A stretch of 64,000 nt of DNA from Caenorhabditis remanei (lineage: Eukaryota > Nematoda > Chromadorea > Rhabditida > Rhabditidae). The notes beneath the pieces were generated by a model that made no database searches, was not told the DNA's origin, and saw only the letters and a list, made by a program, of their open reading frames with translations. Positions 55,200 to 64,000 of the stretch are shown here, piece by piece. The position numbers and the translations under genes are program-made. How positions within the stretch are numbered: the stretch's first letter is position 1; each line of letters opens with the position of its first letter. The stretch spans positions 19,110,879 through 19,174,878 of the forward strand of contig NC_071329.1 in assembly GCF_010183535.1 (NCBI RefSeq). Reading direction: 5' to 3'.

Positions 55200-56350
55200 T
55201 GAGCCGCCCAAAAAATTGAGAAAAAGAAGCAAGAAAGTTGTGGCTGGCGGACGGAGAAGAGGGAGTCTAAGAGTATCCTAGAAGAAGAAAAAAGAAGACG
55301 TCGTCGTTTCTCTCTCTCTCTTTTCTAGAGAAAAGTAGTAGTAGAAGGAGCGGGGAAAGAAGAAGAAGAAGATGGAGGTCTTCTTCCCCCTCTTCTTCTA
55401 GAAAAGAAATAGTACACCACCACGTGGAGACGCAGAGAAGAGACTTCGAGTTGTGAGGCTGCTGCTGCTTCGCGAGCCCATACTCTCCTCTCCTCTTTTT
55501 TCTTACTCTCCGTAACAACACAAGAATGAGGAATGTGAAGAAGGAGAAGAAGAAGAAGACGGAGCGCACACTTTTGAGCTTTGAATTTAGGGGTCCGTTG
55601 GGAAGAGAAAGAGGTCAAAAACATTTTTTCATCGAGAAACGCGAAAATTTGAATTTTCCCAGGTCAAATTTCATTTTGGAAGCTCTGATTCAGTGAAGAA
55701 CACGCCTAAGGTGAAATTCCAGGCCAAACCGGAAAAACGCCTCTAAGGCGCACCAGATCACAGAAGTTGCAAGTTTGAAGAAGCTTTCGCTGGCCATCCG
55801 CGCTAAAGGCGCGCCAGATTCTTTTTTTCCAGCGAAAAAACGCGAAAATTTAAATTTTTTTCAGTGCAAATTTTATTTTGCAAGCTCTAATTCAGTTCAG
55901 AACGCGTCTAAGATTTTTCCAGCAAAAACCGGAAAAAAAACGCGTCAGAGTGCAGAAGTCACAAGTCTGAAGAAGATTTCACTGTGCTTTCCAAGTTTTT
56001 CAGCAATTTTTTTCAAAAACCGCGATAAAGGTGGGCCAGACTCTTTTTAACCCGAAAAACCGCGAAAATTTTAATTTTTCCAGGTCAAATTTTGTTTTGC
56101 AAGCTCTAATTAGTGCCGAACGCGTCCAAGGCGCGCCAGACAATTTTCATTTTTTCCCGAAAAACCGCAAAAATAATAGGTCAAAAACTTAAGAACGCGT
56201 CTAAGGCGCGCCAGACACTCATTTCATAAAAGTCGTTATCAACATAGAGAGTCTCGATATAAATTCTTCCAAAAAAACGCGTCAAAGCTGCGCCAGACAA
56301 TAAAAAATGTTTTAAAAAGGTGCTGAAGGCGCGCAAGATTTCAACTTTTT
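55200..56350. repeat. Low-complexity purine tract then reverse GACGCG motifs
   Basis: 55250-55600 is GAAGAAGAAG-type sequence giving artificial Leu/Ser/Lys-rich frames. 55680-56350 holds reverse motifs near 55735, 55797, 55900, 55940, 56020, 56120, 56200, 56280 and 56325, with a repeated GAAAAACCGCGAAAATTT phrase between them. Confidence 0.65.
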
Positions 56351-56651
56351 TTGTTAAAAAGTTGAATTTTTGGTTGAAATTGCTCTTAATGATCTATTGA
56401 GACGTAATTAGTCTCATTTTTCCGCTCTAGGCGCACAAAACAATCCAATATCAGAAAAAATCAATTTTTATCAAGAAAAAGGGTGTCAACATGAAAAGGT
56501 AAGACAACATGTCGGTTTGTGGATGAGAAATAATAAATTATAAAATATTAAGAAAACTACAAAAAGAGAGACAACAAAACAATTGCATATACCCACAGAG
56601 CATAGATCGGAGAGAAAGTTTTTGGAAAATTTTAAAGAAAATTTTAAAGAA

Positions 56652-59366
56652 TTATTTTCCAGTTCTAGAGCGAATCTGTTCAGCTTGTGATGAGATTTCA
56701 TTGATAAAGTTCTTGAAGGCGTTCGGGTCGCGGAGACACTTTTGCGACTTGTCCTGGAGATGGTACTTGCAAACGTCCACCCACAAACGGGCGCATCCCA
56801 ACTTCTTGTCCTTTCCGTCGGTGAACGAGAATGTTAGCCAGTATTCGTTCTGGAAAATAGGTTAGAATAAGGTTTTGGGACAGTAGGAATAAGAAAAATG
56901 AATTTTACATCAAATTTGCGAAATTTTGAGCCCCATATTGACTATATTCTGACCATTTTGAAAATTGGGCCATGTCTGGGCCAAAAATATAAAGTTGTCA
57001 GAATATTGTCGATATGAAGCTTAAAACTTTGGAAATTGTCTGAAAAATTAAAAAATCAATGTTTCGTAAATGCTGGTAGCAAGGTTTTTGAGAAACTAGT
57101 CATCTGAAAAAAATGTCAAAAAACTTTTTTTTCGAGATTTTTCAAATTTTCCGAAAACTAGCTAAAACGCAAAAACGGCTAGTTTTTCATGTCAAATTCA
57201 AGTTTTCCAGACAACTTCCAAAATTTGGAGTCCCATTGACTATATTCTGACCATTTTGAAAATTGGGCCATGTCCTGGGTCCAAAACAAAAAGTTGTCTG
57301 AAAATAGTCGACACGGGGCTCAAATTTTTGTAAATTGTCTGAAAAATTCAAAAATCAATATTTCGTTAGCGTTGAACGCGAGGTTTTCAAGAAACTGAAA
57401 ATCTGAAATACGGAAATTTTTCAAAATTTTCGAAATTTGACAAAAAAATGTAACATGCCATAAAACATGCCTGAAAAACTATAAAAACATTTAGGAATTT
57501 GTAAATTTTGTTATTTTCTCGAATATGGTAAACTAACCGATTGGAGTGGTCCGAAGAAGGATTTCGGAAGATCCTCTGAACTGAACACCTTGGAGAAAGT
57601 CATAGTCCAGTGTCCCTTTGGTGGTGGGCACAGCTTGTTTTGTTTCAAGAAGTCAAGAGCTTTACGGTCCTTCACATACTTGTGGGCACCTGACACAGCC
57701 TCGTTACACTTGTCGAGCATGTCACAGTAGCGGCTGAAAATAACGAAAAATATATAAATTGCTCTGAAAATTCTCCCTAAATCTTACCAAGACCCAACTC
57801 CGTCACACCCATCGATGATGTTCCATCCTTGGCATGGAATGACTTGCCATCCCTTGGATCCTTGCTTGTTGGTGACTGCGTGACGGACTTCCAAGTCCAT
57901 TTCGATCTTGTCTAATGGAAGGTCTTCGGAGACATCCATGGTGACGTTGAAGAAAATTGGCCCCGGGAAACGTGGGTAGTCTGGCCAGATGACGATGTTG
58001 GAGACATTGACGACGTAGTTGGTCCACTGGAAGAGAAAAAGTAACGAGTGATATAGAATGATATAGAATGATATATGGTTCGATATGGTATCATTCTTAT
58101 ATAAAAAGCGCGTGGGCTCTGTTTGTGGATTTGTCTGTCTGTTTTTCAGGATGTCAGCAAGATTTTTGAGAAATAAAAGGGAATGCGCTCTAACAATTTG
58201 TACTCAGAAAGGTATGCCACAGTATCCCAGATGATATATTCTAGTATTTATTCAAAAAATTTAATTTTTCAATATAGCAGAGGCCTAACTCGCTTAAAAC
58301 TCATTACTATGAGTCCAAAAATAAACCAAAATGTAGATCCCTAGGCGCCAGACGCAACTGCTTTGTTCACCGCACACTCAGCCGCGTTCCCATCAGCTCT
58401 GACCAACCGCCCATCTCACCTAACTGATTCCACTACGATAGCCCTTTTTCGTCTTATGTTAGGCATTTAACATCCCGTTTAACCCTTACCCCTACGATGC
58501 TTATATTTTCTTGATATTTCTGTTTTCTCTTCTTCCTTTCACGATACTTGCGATCGTATTCAATAAATAAATAAATTCCGACAAGCTTTATGACGGTGAT
58601 TTACAACATGACGAATGGCTCAAGGTGGGCGGGAAAAAATTGTCAAAAAAATGGCAAAAAACGGCCAAATCCATACAGTGACAAAAATACAGTGACCAAA
58701 CTACACTGACCAAGTTACACTGCCCAATCCTGTTTGTCAGTGTAACTTGGTGATAAAATACGGACCGGATGCATAGAATGGCTTTTTTGACCATTCTCGA
58801 GTTTTTTGGCTTTTTTTTCGGCGTGGTTAGGTAACAACCTAATAAAGTCAGAGACATAGAACTCGAGATCTACAATTTGATATATTTTTGAGCTCTTGAA
58901 ACTCAGTTTGAAGTGAGATACAAGGACAACAAAACATATGAAATTTGACTCCTAATTATCAAAAATCCTAAATATAACTATTCAAAAATTTCCTATTGAA
59001 AACCACAAAGTGTGTGATTTTGTCAATGATTATCCCATAATTAGCGTATTTATACCAACTTTTTTGTAAAGACACAAAGATAAATTAGTTCATAGAACAA
59101 TTTCAGAGATATAACATTTCGTAATTTTTCAACTGAGATGGTGTCCCATTCTATCATTAACTAATTAACTAATTATTATCATTAACATCACCCCTTACCT
59201 GTTCACTAGCACATCTCGAAAACTGCCATCCTCTAATCACAACTCCGTGTGGCCCCGTCTGATACTTCTCCCAGAACGGCTGAACTCCCGGCACTGCCTC
59301 ATTCCATGCTTTTGTCAGAGGGTTCTGTGCGACAGCGGTGCCGACGAGGAGTAGTAAAAGGAGCAT
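56652..59366 (-). CDS. GM2-activator-like (ML-type) secreted lipid-binding protein, four exons, 266 aa
   Basis: Minus-strand exons are 59199-59366, 57788-58026, 57538-57733 and 56652-56849, all in phase. It has a signal peptide (MLLLLLLVGTAVA). The mature part matches the order of ganglioside GM2 activator proteins: FSRC, then IVIWPDYPRFPGP, VTMDVSEDLPLDKIEMDLEV, GWQVIPC, the GVGSCRYCDMLDKC region, LCPPPKGHWTMTFS, DLPKSFFGPLQS and KKLGCARLWVDV. GM2 activators lift glycolipids from membranes and present them to lysosomal hydrolases; the exact lipid here is unknown. The C-terminal tail of about 45 residues (KCLRDPNAFKNFINEIS) is longer than in the vertebrate protein. All canonical Cys positions I expect appear occupied. 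Intron 1 is 1.2 kb; intron 3 (0.7 kb) holds a repeated block (ACTATATTCTGACCATTTTG at 56939 and 57239). Confidence 0.82.
58030..59198. other. GM2-activator-like gene intron 1, repeat-laden
   Basis: 58040-58080 has a GATATAGAAT short tandem. 58260-58600 contains ACCAAAATGTAGATCC and AATAAATAAATAAATTCCGA, resembling the end of an inserted transcript or retroelement. 58670-58760 has repeated ACAGTGACCAAACTACACTG phrases forming a hairpin with CAGTGTAACTTGG. 58855-58920 (AACTCGAGATCTACAATTTG) is the inverse of the 51300-51345 repeat. Confidence 0.45.
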
Positions 59367-61518
59367 TACCTGGAAATTGGAAGGGTGTCTTAAATTCTAC
59401 AAGTGGGTGAAGAAAGGAAGGATAAAAAGATAAAGGAAATGGCAAAAAGAAATGGCTACTCGTGTGTGAAGGGATTAAACAAGATTTCATATCAAAAGTG
59501 GGTATCATGTCTCTTCTTCTGGACGAATAGAATAAAAGATACCCACTTCTTATCCAGTATTTTTGTGTGACTATCATCAAAAGCTAAGGAAACTTGTTCT
59601 CTGGATGGCAGAAAGGCTGCTGGGGGTTACTGTAGTCAAGGAAAGTACTGTAGCAGTGGTACTGTAGGGTAAGAGACATGAGACAATGTTTATATACCCA
59701 TAACCTTCGAAAACTAATTGATAATTGACTAATTGATAAAGTCCAACATCTGAAAAAGAAATCACATGACATATCCGACGTCATCACATATACATATGTA
59801 TACATATGTACACCCAAAACACATAGAAACTAGAATAGGAGGAAAAAAAAGAAAGTGATTCAAAGATCATTAGTAGGGAAGAAGGACACGCCCCTACTTC
59901 TTTTCTGATTGATTTCTTGGAATTTCTGATTTAGGGAAGAGAGAAAAGAGAGATATAAGGGGATAATAGGAGAGTTCAAACAGTCAATTCAGACACGGAA
60001 CGGTACTAGGAAAAGGGCAGATTTATGGGAGGGCACAGGAGATGTCAAATTTGTTTTATTGCAGATTCCGATACTTCAGAAAACTATAGGAAACGCTTAT
60101 TGTTGACGCATTTGCTAAAAATCGCTCTACAATTCCTATTCTCTCGACTCAAAATGAGCTTAGATGGAAGAGGTAGTCCTCTCGGACAAGATTTTTGCTC
60201 AATTCATCCTTTTCTCACTTTTGCAACATTTCAGATCAAAAGCATGTAGTAGAAACTACAAACATTTGTGGAAAACTAGTAAAGAAACGAGTAATTGAGC
60301 AAAGATCTTGTTCGAGAGGACTACACCGCCGTGCTGAAAAACTCTACCACCTAGGCTCATTTTGAGTCAGGACCAGGAGTCAGGACGAACACAGGTCTTA
60401 TCAATCATCACTATTACATTCTGTCATTGTACGAGTGACCAAAGTAACTAGTTGGATCTCAGTCAATTCTATTAGAAGTCGATATGAAAAAGCTTACAAG
60501 TGAAGTCTTTAGTGACGCGGATTCCAAACGATCTATAAATTTGGTCATACGTACTTCCGACCATGTGGAGTCCGTTTTTGTAGTCAAAACCGGTTAAATG
60601 TCTCTTCGAGCCGAGTTCAAAGACTGTACTTGTTAGAAACGTCTCGAGAAATATGTAAGACTAGCTTGAAAAAGCTATTTAGACAGATAGAGCGTTCTCA
60701 GCGGTACATTTGCAGTTTGATTTCTATGATTTCGATTTTTCTAATTTTGAGAAGTTCTTAGGTCCACAAGAGTAAAAAAAACTATTTTTTGCAACTTTAT
60801 GATTTCTAGGTTTTTTTATATTATTACGGCGACACTTCATACATGCTCAAAATTCACCACTAGCATTTTCCTGGACATTATAATAAAATTTTAACGGTAT
60901 ATGTTGTATCTTTTAAAAAACTACTGAAAATAGTTTCACTTTTTGTCTATATACCTTGAGGAACTTGAAAATATGATGAAGTTCGTATTAACAAGGAAAA
61001 ACTGAAACTGGAAATTTTGCATTTTGGGCATTTATGTGTAAGAAGCTTAATGGAGGTTAATTTGCACAATATAAATTTGATTTAGGGTAACACATATCAT
61101 CCTTGAGCTAAAACTGCTATATTAGGATAGCAAATCGAACAAAATTAGAACACTCTAACATTACGAAAATATTTTTTAAAAAACCTAGAAATTTAAGAAA
61201 CTACAAAAATATCAATATTTGGTTTAGCTTATATCACTAATTGTAAGTTCTATCCACACACGAAAAATTTCTCCGAGAAAATAGTCATATGCCTCCTAAG
61301 ACCAAGGTCAGACACCGACTAGAGTGAAATGAAAACTGATATCACCTAAGCTTTTCACTTTTCCCAAGCTCCGCCCCAACCAGAACTGGATATGCAAAAA
61401 AGATACTTTGATAATGTATGAAATCCGGAAGAAATCCGGAAGAAAAAGGGGGAAACAAAAGTATTGTGTGTGTATACGGAAGGTAAACTAAGAAGACGAG
61501 AAGAGGAGGATTTTGAGG
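59367..61518. other. Upstream and intergenic region, no gene seen
   Basis: The 59790-59815 stretch has CATATGTATACATATGTACA palindromic alternation. Open frames are short and without splice context. GTTTTTGTAGTCAAAACCGG at 60572 also occurs near 53540 (TTTCTGTAGTCAAAACCGGC), another dispersed repeat. Confidence 0.5.
60148..60366. mobile_element. 219-bp inverted-repeat element
   Basis: CTCAAAATGAGC, AGTCCTCTCGGACAAGAT and TTTGCTCAATT face AATTGAGCAAAGATCTTG, TTCGAGAGGACTAC and GCTCATTTTGAG. The arms are about 60 bases and the loop about 100. Confidence 0.75.
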
Positions 61519-61625
61519 ATGAAATCTAGGTCACGGCCCCCATTCGGGGAGACCATTCGGGGGAGACGACGCGCAGATCACTCAAGGGCAACCGATGGAG
61601 AAGAAGAAGACGAAGAAATGATGAT
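61519..61625 (+). CDS. Possible first exon of a gene running out of the window
   Basis: An ATG-initiated stretch (MKSRSRPPFGETIRGRRR, then acidic GEEEDEEM) ends at a good donor GTGAGT at 61626. Codon choice and the basic-then-acidic composition look coding. It ends in phase 2, which does not fit the exon at 63355 (needs phase 1), so an exon between them is missing, a base is wrong, or the two belong to different transcripts. Confidence 0.3.
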
Positions 61626-61877
61626 GTGAGTAGATGGACGGAATCGTACAATTGAAAAGAGGAGAGATAGGATCAATGACAATAGATTAGGAATGTATTT
61701 AGGGAAGGGGATATGCAAAATAGGTGTATAGGTACAACAATAACAAAATACATCAAGATATACACAGGGTATTGGATAAAGGGGATGAGGGTTGTCGGTT
61801 ACAGATGGGTGGTTAGGGTAGGGATAATGTAGCGTTGGGTGGGAGAGTTGTGAAGACGGAAGTAAGACAAAAGTTTC

Positions 61878-62100
61878 AGTGCAAAATAGAGTGATTTTTG
61901 AGCTGTTCCCTTAAAATGACCATAACTCTCTAGAGAGTGTCTGTACGAAAAAGGTATCAACTACAAAAATAGAGCTTTACCTTTGTTCTGTATGGTTTAG
62001 ACATAATTTATTTTGTGGGATAATCTGTGATACCGTAACATCCTCGTGGTAATTTTCAACTGCCAAATTGTATATCTTACTGCATGGTACTATCCTTGAA
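61878..62100. mobile_element. Partial copy of the 37368/50480-type element
   Basis: TTTCAGTGCAAAATAGAGTG, CATAACTCTCTAGAGAGTGT and TATCAACTACAAAAATAGAG match the cores of those elements. The right end is diverged and no clear left terminus is present. Confidence 0.65.
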
Positions 62101-62277
62101 AAAGAAAAGAAGCAACCTTTAGTTTTTTCATATACCTTGAATTTTTCATTTCTCCAGCTATGAGCTATTTTTCGGTGGTTTTCAGCTGAAATCTGCAAAA
62201 ATCCAGTACCAGTCCAATAAAATTTGATTAAATCAATAAAATTTTGAAATCGGGATACTCTAGCATAATTACAACAT

Positions 62278-62863
62278 CCGGACCAGGGCTGTGCGAAAAA
62301 TTTTTCGGACGAAAAATTTTTTCGATTTTTTCGGTGGTTTTCGAAAAATTTTGAGGCGAAAAATTTTTCGGGCGAAAAATTTTTTCGGTTTTTTCGGTGG
62401 TTTTCGAAAAATTTTGAGGCGAAAAATTTTTCGGGCCAAATTTTTCGAAAAATGTTACGGCGAAAAATTTTTCGGTGCAAACTTTTCGAAAAATTTTCGG
62501 AAAAACCGTTCGAAAAATTTTGGAAATTTAAGTTACAAAAATAGTGATTTTTCGATTTTTCCTGAAATTCTGTACTCAAAACCGGTTTCTATCAGTCTTT
62601 CTTCGAAATACTTACAGTTTTCACACAAATTCAAGATTTTTAGCCCGAAAAACACATTTTGCAGACAGTTTTCTGGAATCTTTTTTTTTCGAATGTTTCG
62701 GTTTTTTTGGTCAAAATTTTTCGAAAAAAAATGTTTTTCGATTTTTTCCGTCCGAAGTTTTCGAAAAAAATAAGTTTTTTGGTTTATTCGGTACCAAGAT
62801 TTCGAAAAATAAAATTTTTTCGAAAATTTTTCGGAAACTTTTTTTCGCACAGCCCTGATCCGG
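62278..62863. mobile_element. 586-bp palindromic element with internal tandem repeat
   Basis: The ends are CCGGACCAGGGCTGTGCGAA and TTCGCACAGCCCTGATCCGG. The interior is dominated by TTTTTCGAAAAA-type words, including a unit of about 62 bases (TTTTCGGTGGTTTTCGAAAA, TTTTGAGGCGAAAAATTTTT) present twice at 62331-62445. Frames of 80-200 codons on both strands are repeat artefacts rich in F, K, S and R. Confidence 0.85.
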
Positions 62864-63354
62864 ACACCCAGGCAAACAGACACCGACTTCGAGAATTTTT
62901 AAAAGAGTATTTATATGTATTAAAACAAAAAATTTGGACATCTGAACACACAAACAGAAAGGGTAACATAACGTTTAGCAGGTTTCAAACTGCTTAAACC
63001 ACCAAATCTACTGATTACTATTTGAGACCTGACCTCATGGATGATTTTGGCCCAAAACACTTAGAAAACAGCTGCTTTTTTTCGGTTTTTCGTTGAAGGC
63101 ACCATATTTTTAACCTCCAAATATATAGTTTCTATCATCTTCAGACAAATCATCTGCTACGTAGTAACAATGATTCATGTGATAACATATTTTTGTTGTT
63201 GTAAACCTACCTTCACTATCGATTTCTTTAATTTCCGCCAGTTTCGCAAAAAATTGTTTCAATGCAATACCTATTATTTGTATTTGGTTTGACGAGTTTT
63301 TTTGGTTATGGTAGGAAAACAATTAATTAAAAATTCTCGATTTTCGATTTTCAG

Positions 63355-63603
63355 TGTCCCCACGAACCCTTACCGATTTGGTGTGTAAAATCAACCCTTC
63401 CCGATGCGAGGATTTCAAAACTTCCGGAGGTTCTAGAAGAAAAGGGGCGGAGCCTCATCGAGGTCACCATCATATCCACGAGAGCCCCCTCGGGGCCCCA
63501 TCACTGGAAGAATTCAGAAAATGGAATAATTATGAGGAGGAGGCGCAGGGAACCGGTTTCTTGAAACCGGCAAGTGGAAGTAATCCGGTGCCGTATGGAC
63601 AGG
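63355..63603 (+). CDS. Internal exon of an unrecognised gene, truncated at the window edge
   Basis: TTTTCAG ends at 63354 and a donor GTAAGT begins at 63604. The open frame (entry phase 1, exit phase 1) encodes 83 residues starting after a split codon: SPRTLTDLVCKINPSRCEDF, a basic and His-rich middle (HRGHHHIHESPLG), then SLEEFRKWNNYEEEAQGTGF. Mixed codon use and absence of repeats mark it as real coding sequence. No family is recognised. The rest of the gene lies beyond base 64000. Confidence 0.55.
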
Positions 63604-63813
63604 GTAAGTGTTTTTGAAACCAAACTAATGTTCTCGAAAAAATCGTAAAATTTCCTGTGTTGTAAGCCCAAAAACAGGAAAAACTAGCAAAAACTGATAA
63701 AGTTACAGAATTTCAAAAACTTTCAAAAATCTGAAATTTTTTATTTGGCTCTAACTAACTCCATTTTGATCCAAATCGCTTAAAATAGCAATTTTTGAAT
63801 CAAGCGTGTTTTC

Positions 63814-63955
63814 AGCTTTCAGAAAAGTATAATCATGACTAGGTTTGGAGAAAATGGGTCCCGACGCGAAAACTACCTTCGGTGGGTTACTGTAGTTTTC
63901 GCGCCGGGACCCGATTTTGTCAGAACATAGGCATGATTATACTTTTCTGAAAGCT
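63814..63955. mobile_element. 142-bp palindromic element
   Basis: The ends are AGCTTTCAGAAAAGTATAAT and ATTATACTTTTCTGAAAGCT, with the inner palindrome GGGTCCCGACGCGAAAACTA / TAGTTTTCGCGCCGGGACCC. Related fragments (GCAGAAAAGTATAATAATGT) lie near 40630 in the lipase gene. Confidence 0.8.
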
Positions 63956-64000
63956 AGAAACACACTGACTGTGAATGTAGTAGTTTCAAACACCAAAAAT

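Noticed and set aside
55267..55624. Leu/Ser-rich minus-strand frames of about 100 codons
   Set aside because: Produced by a GAAGAAGAAG purine tract; two overlapping frames are open at once, which is typical of low complexity.
56652..59366. Saposin or NPC2 identity for the secreted protein
   Set aside because: Cysteine order and the CPPPKG and PDYPRFPGP blocks fit GM2-activator proteins better than saposins or NPC2.
61977..62579. 200-codon minus-strand open frame, and several frames of about 100 codons at 62533-62997
   Set aside because: They read through the palindromic TTTTTCGAAAAA element; composition is F/K/S/R/N only and follows the repeat unit.

Overview
This window is nuclear DNA from a nematode, almost certainly a Caenorhabditis species. 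The evidence is nematode splice signals (TTTTCAG acceptors, some introns of about 50 bp), leaderless first exons preceded by trans-splice-type acceptors, and a run of genes that I recall from the left arm of C. elegans chromosome II (nsun-1, tomm-22, nfyb-1). I cannot name the species. Gene models below were built by hand from open frames joined at GT/AG sites with phase checked at every junction.

Layout. 1-26.1 kb holds five plus-strand genes: the 3' part of the rRNA cytosine methyltransferase nsun-1, mitochondrial import receptor tomm-22, histone-fold CCAAT factor nfyb-1, an MKRN2OS-like gene, and a small coiled-coil protein gene that follows it after 49 bp (probable operon). A small multi-exon gene candidate lies antisense inside the 3.1-kb third intron of nsun-1. 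26.9-34.3 kb holds a 14-exon minus-strand SLC6-like transporter with an unusual C-terminal membrane extension. 34.4-40.1 kb is intergenic and repeat rich. 40.1-41.9 kb holds a minus-strand secreted class 2 (LIPS-type) lipase. 44.1-48.6 kb holds a minus-strand protein with two BTB-like regions and a zinc ribbon. 48.6-56.6 kb is gene-poor and full of fold-back elements. 56.6-59.4 kb holds a minus-strand GM2-activator-like lipid-binding protein. The last 4 kb hold exon candidates of a plus-strand gene that leaves the window.

Two themes stand out. First, introns and intergenic DNA are saturated with short repeats. The main one is a bipartite motif, CTGGCGCRCCT + two variable bases + GACGCG, present in very many copies on both strands. 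At least two families of palindromic elements, several TIR elements and one clean nested insertion are also present. Second, at least three (probably four) otherwise intact exons in three genes carry single-base length changes in short homopolymers. This looks more like residual assembly error than gene decay.

No rRNA, tRNA, CRISPR array, virus or toxin gene was recognised.
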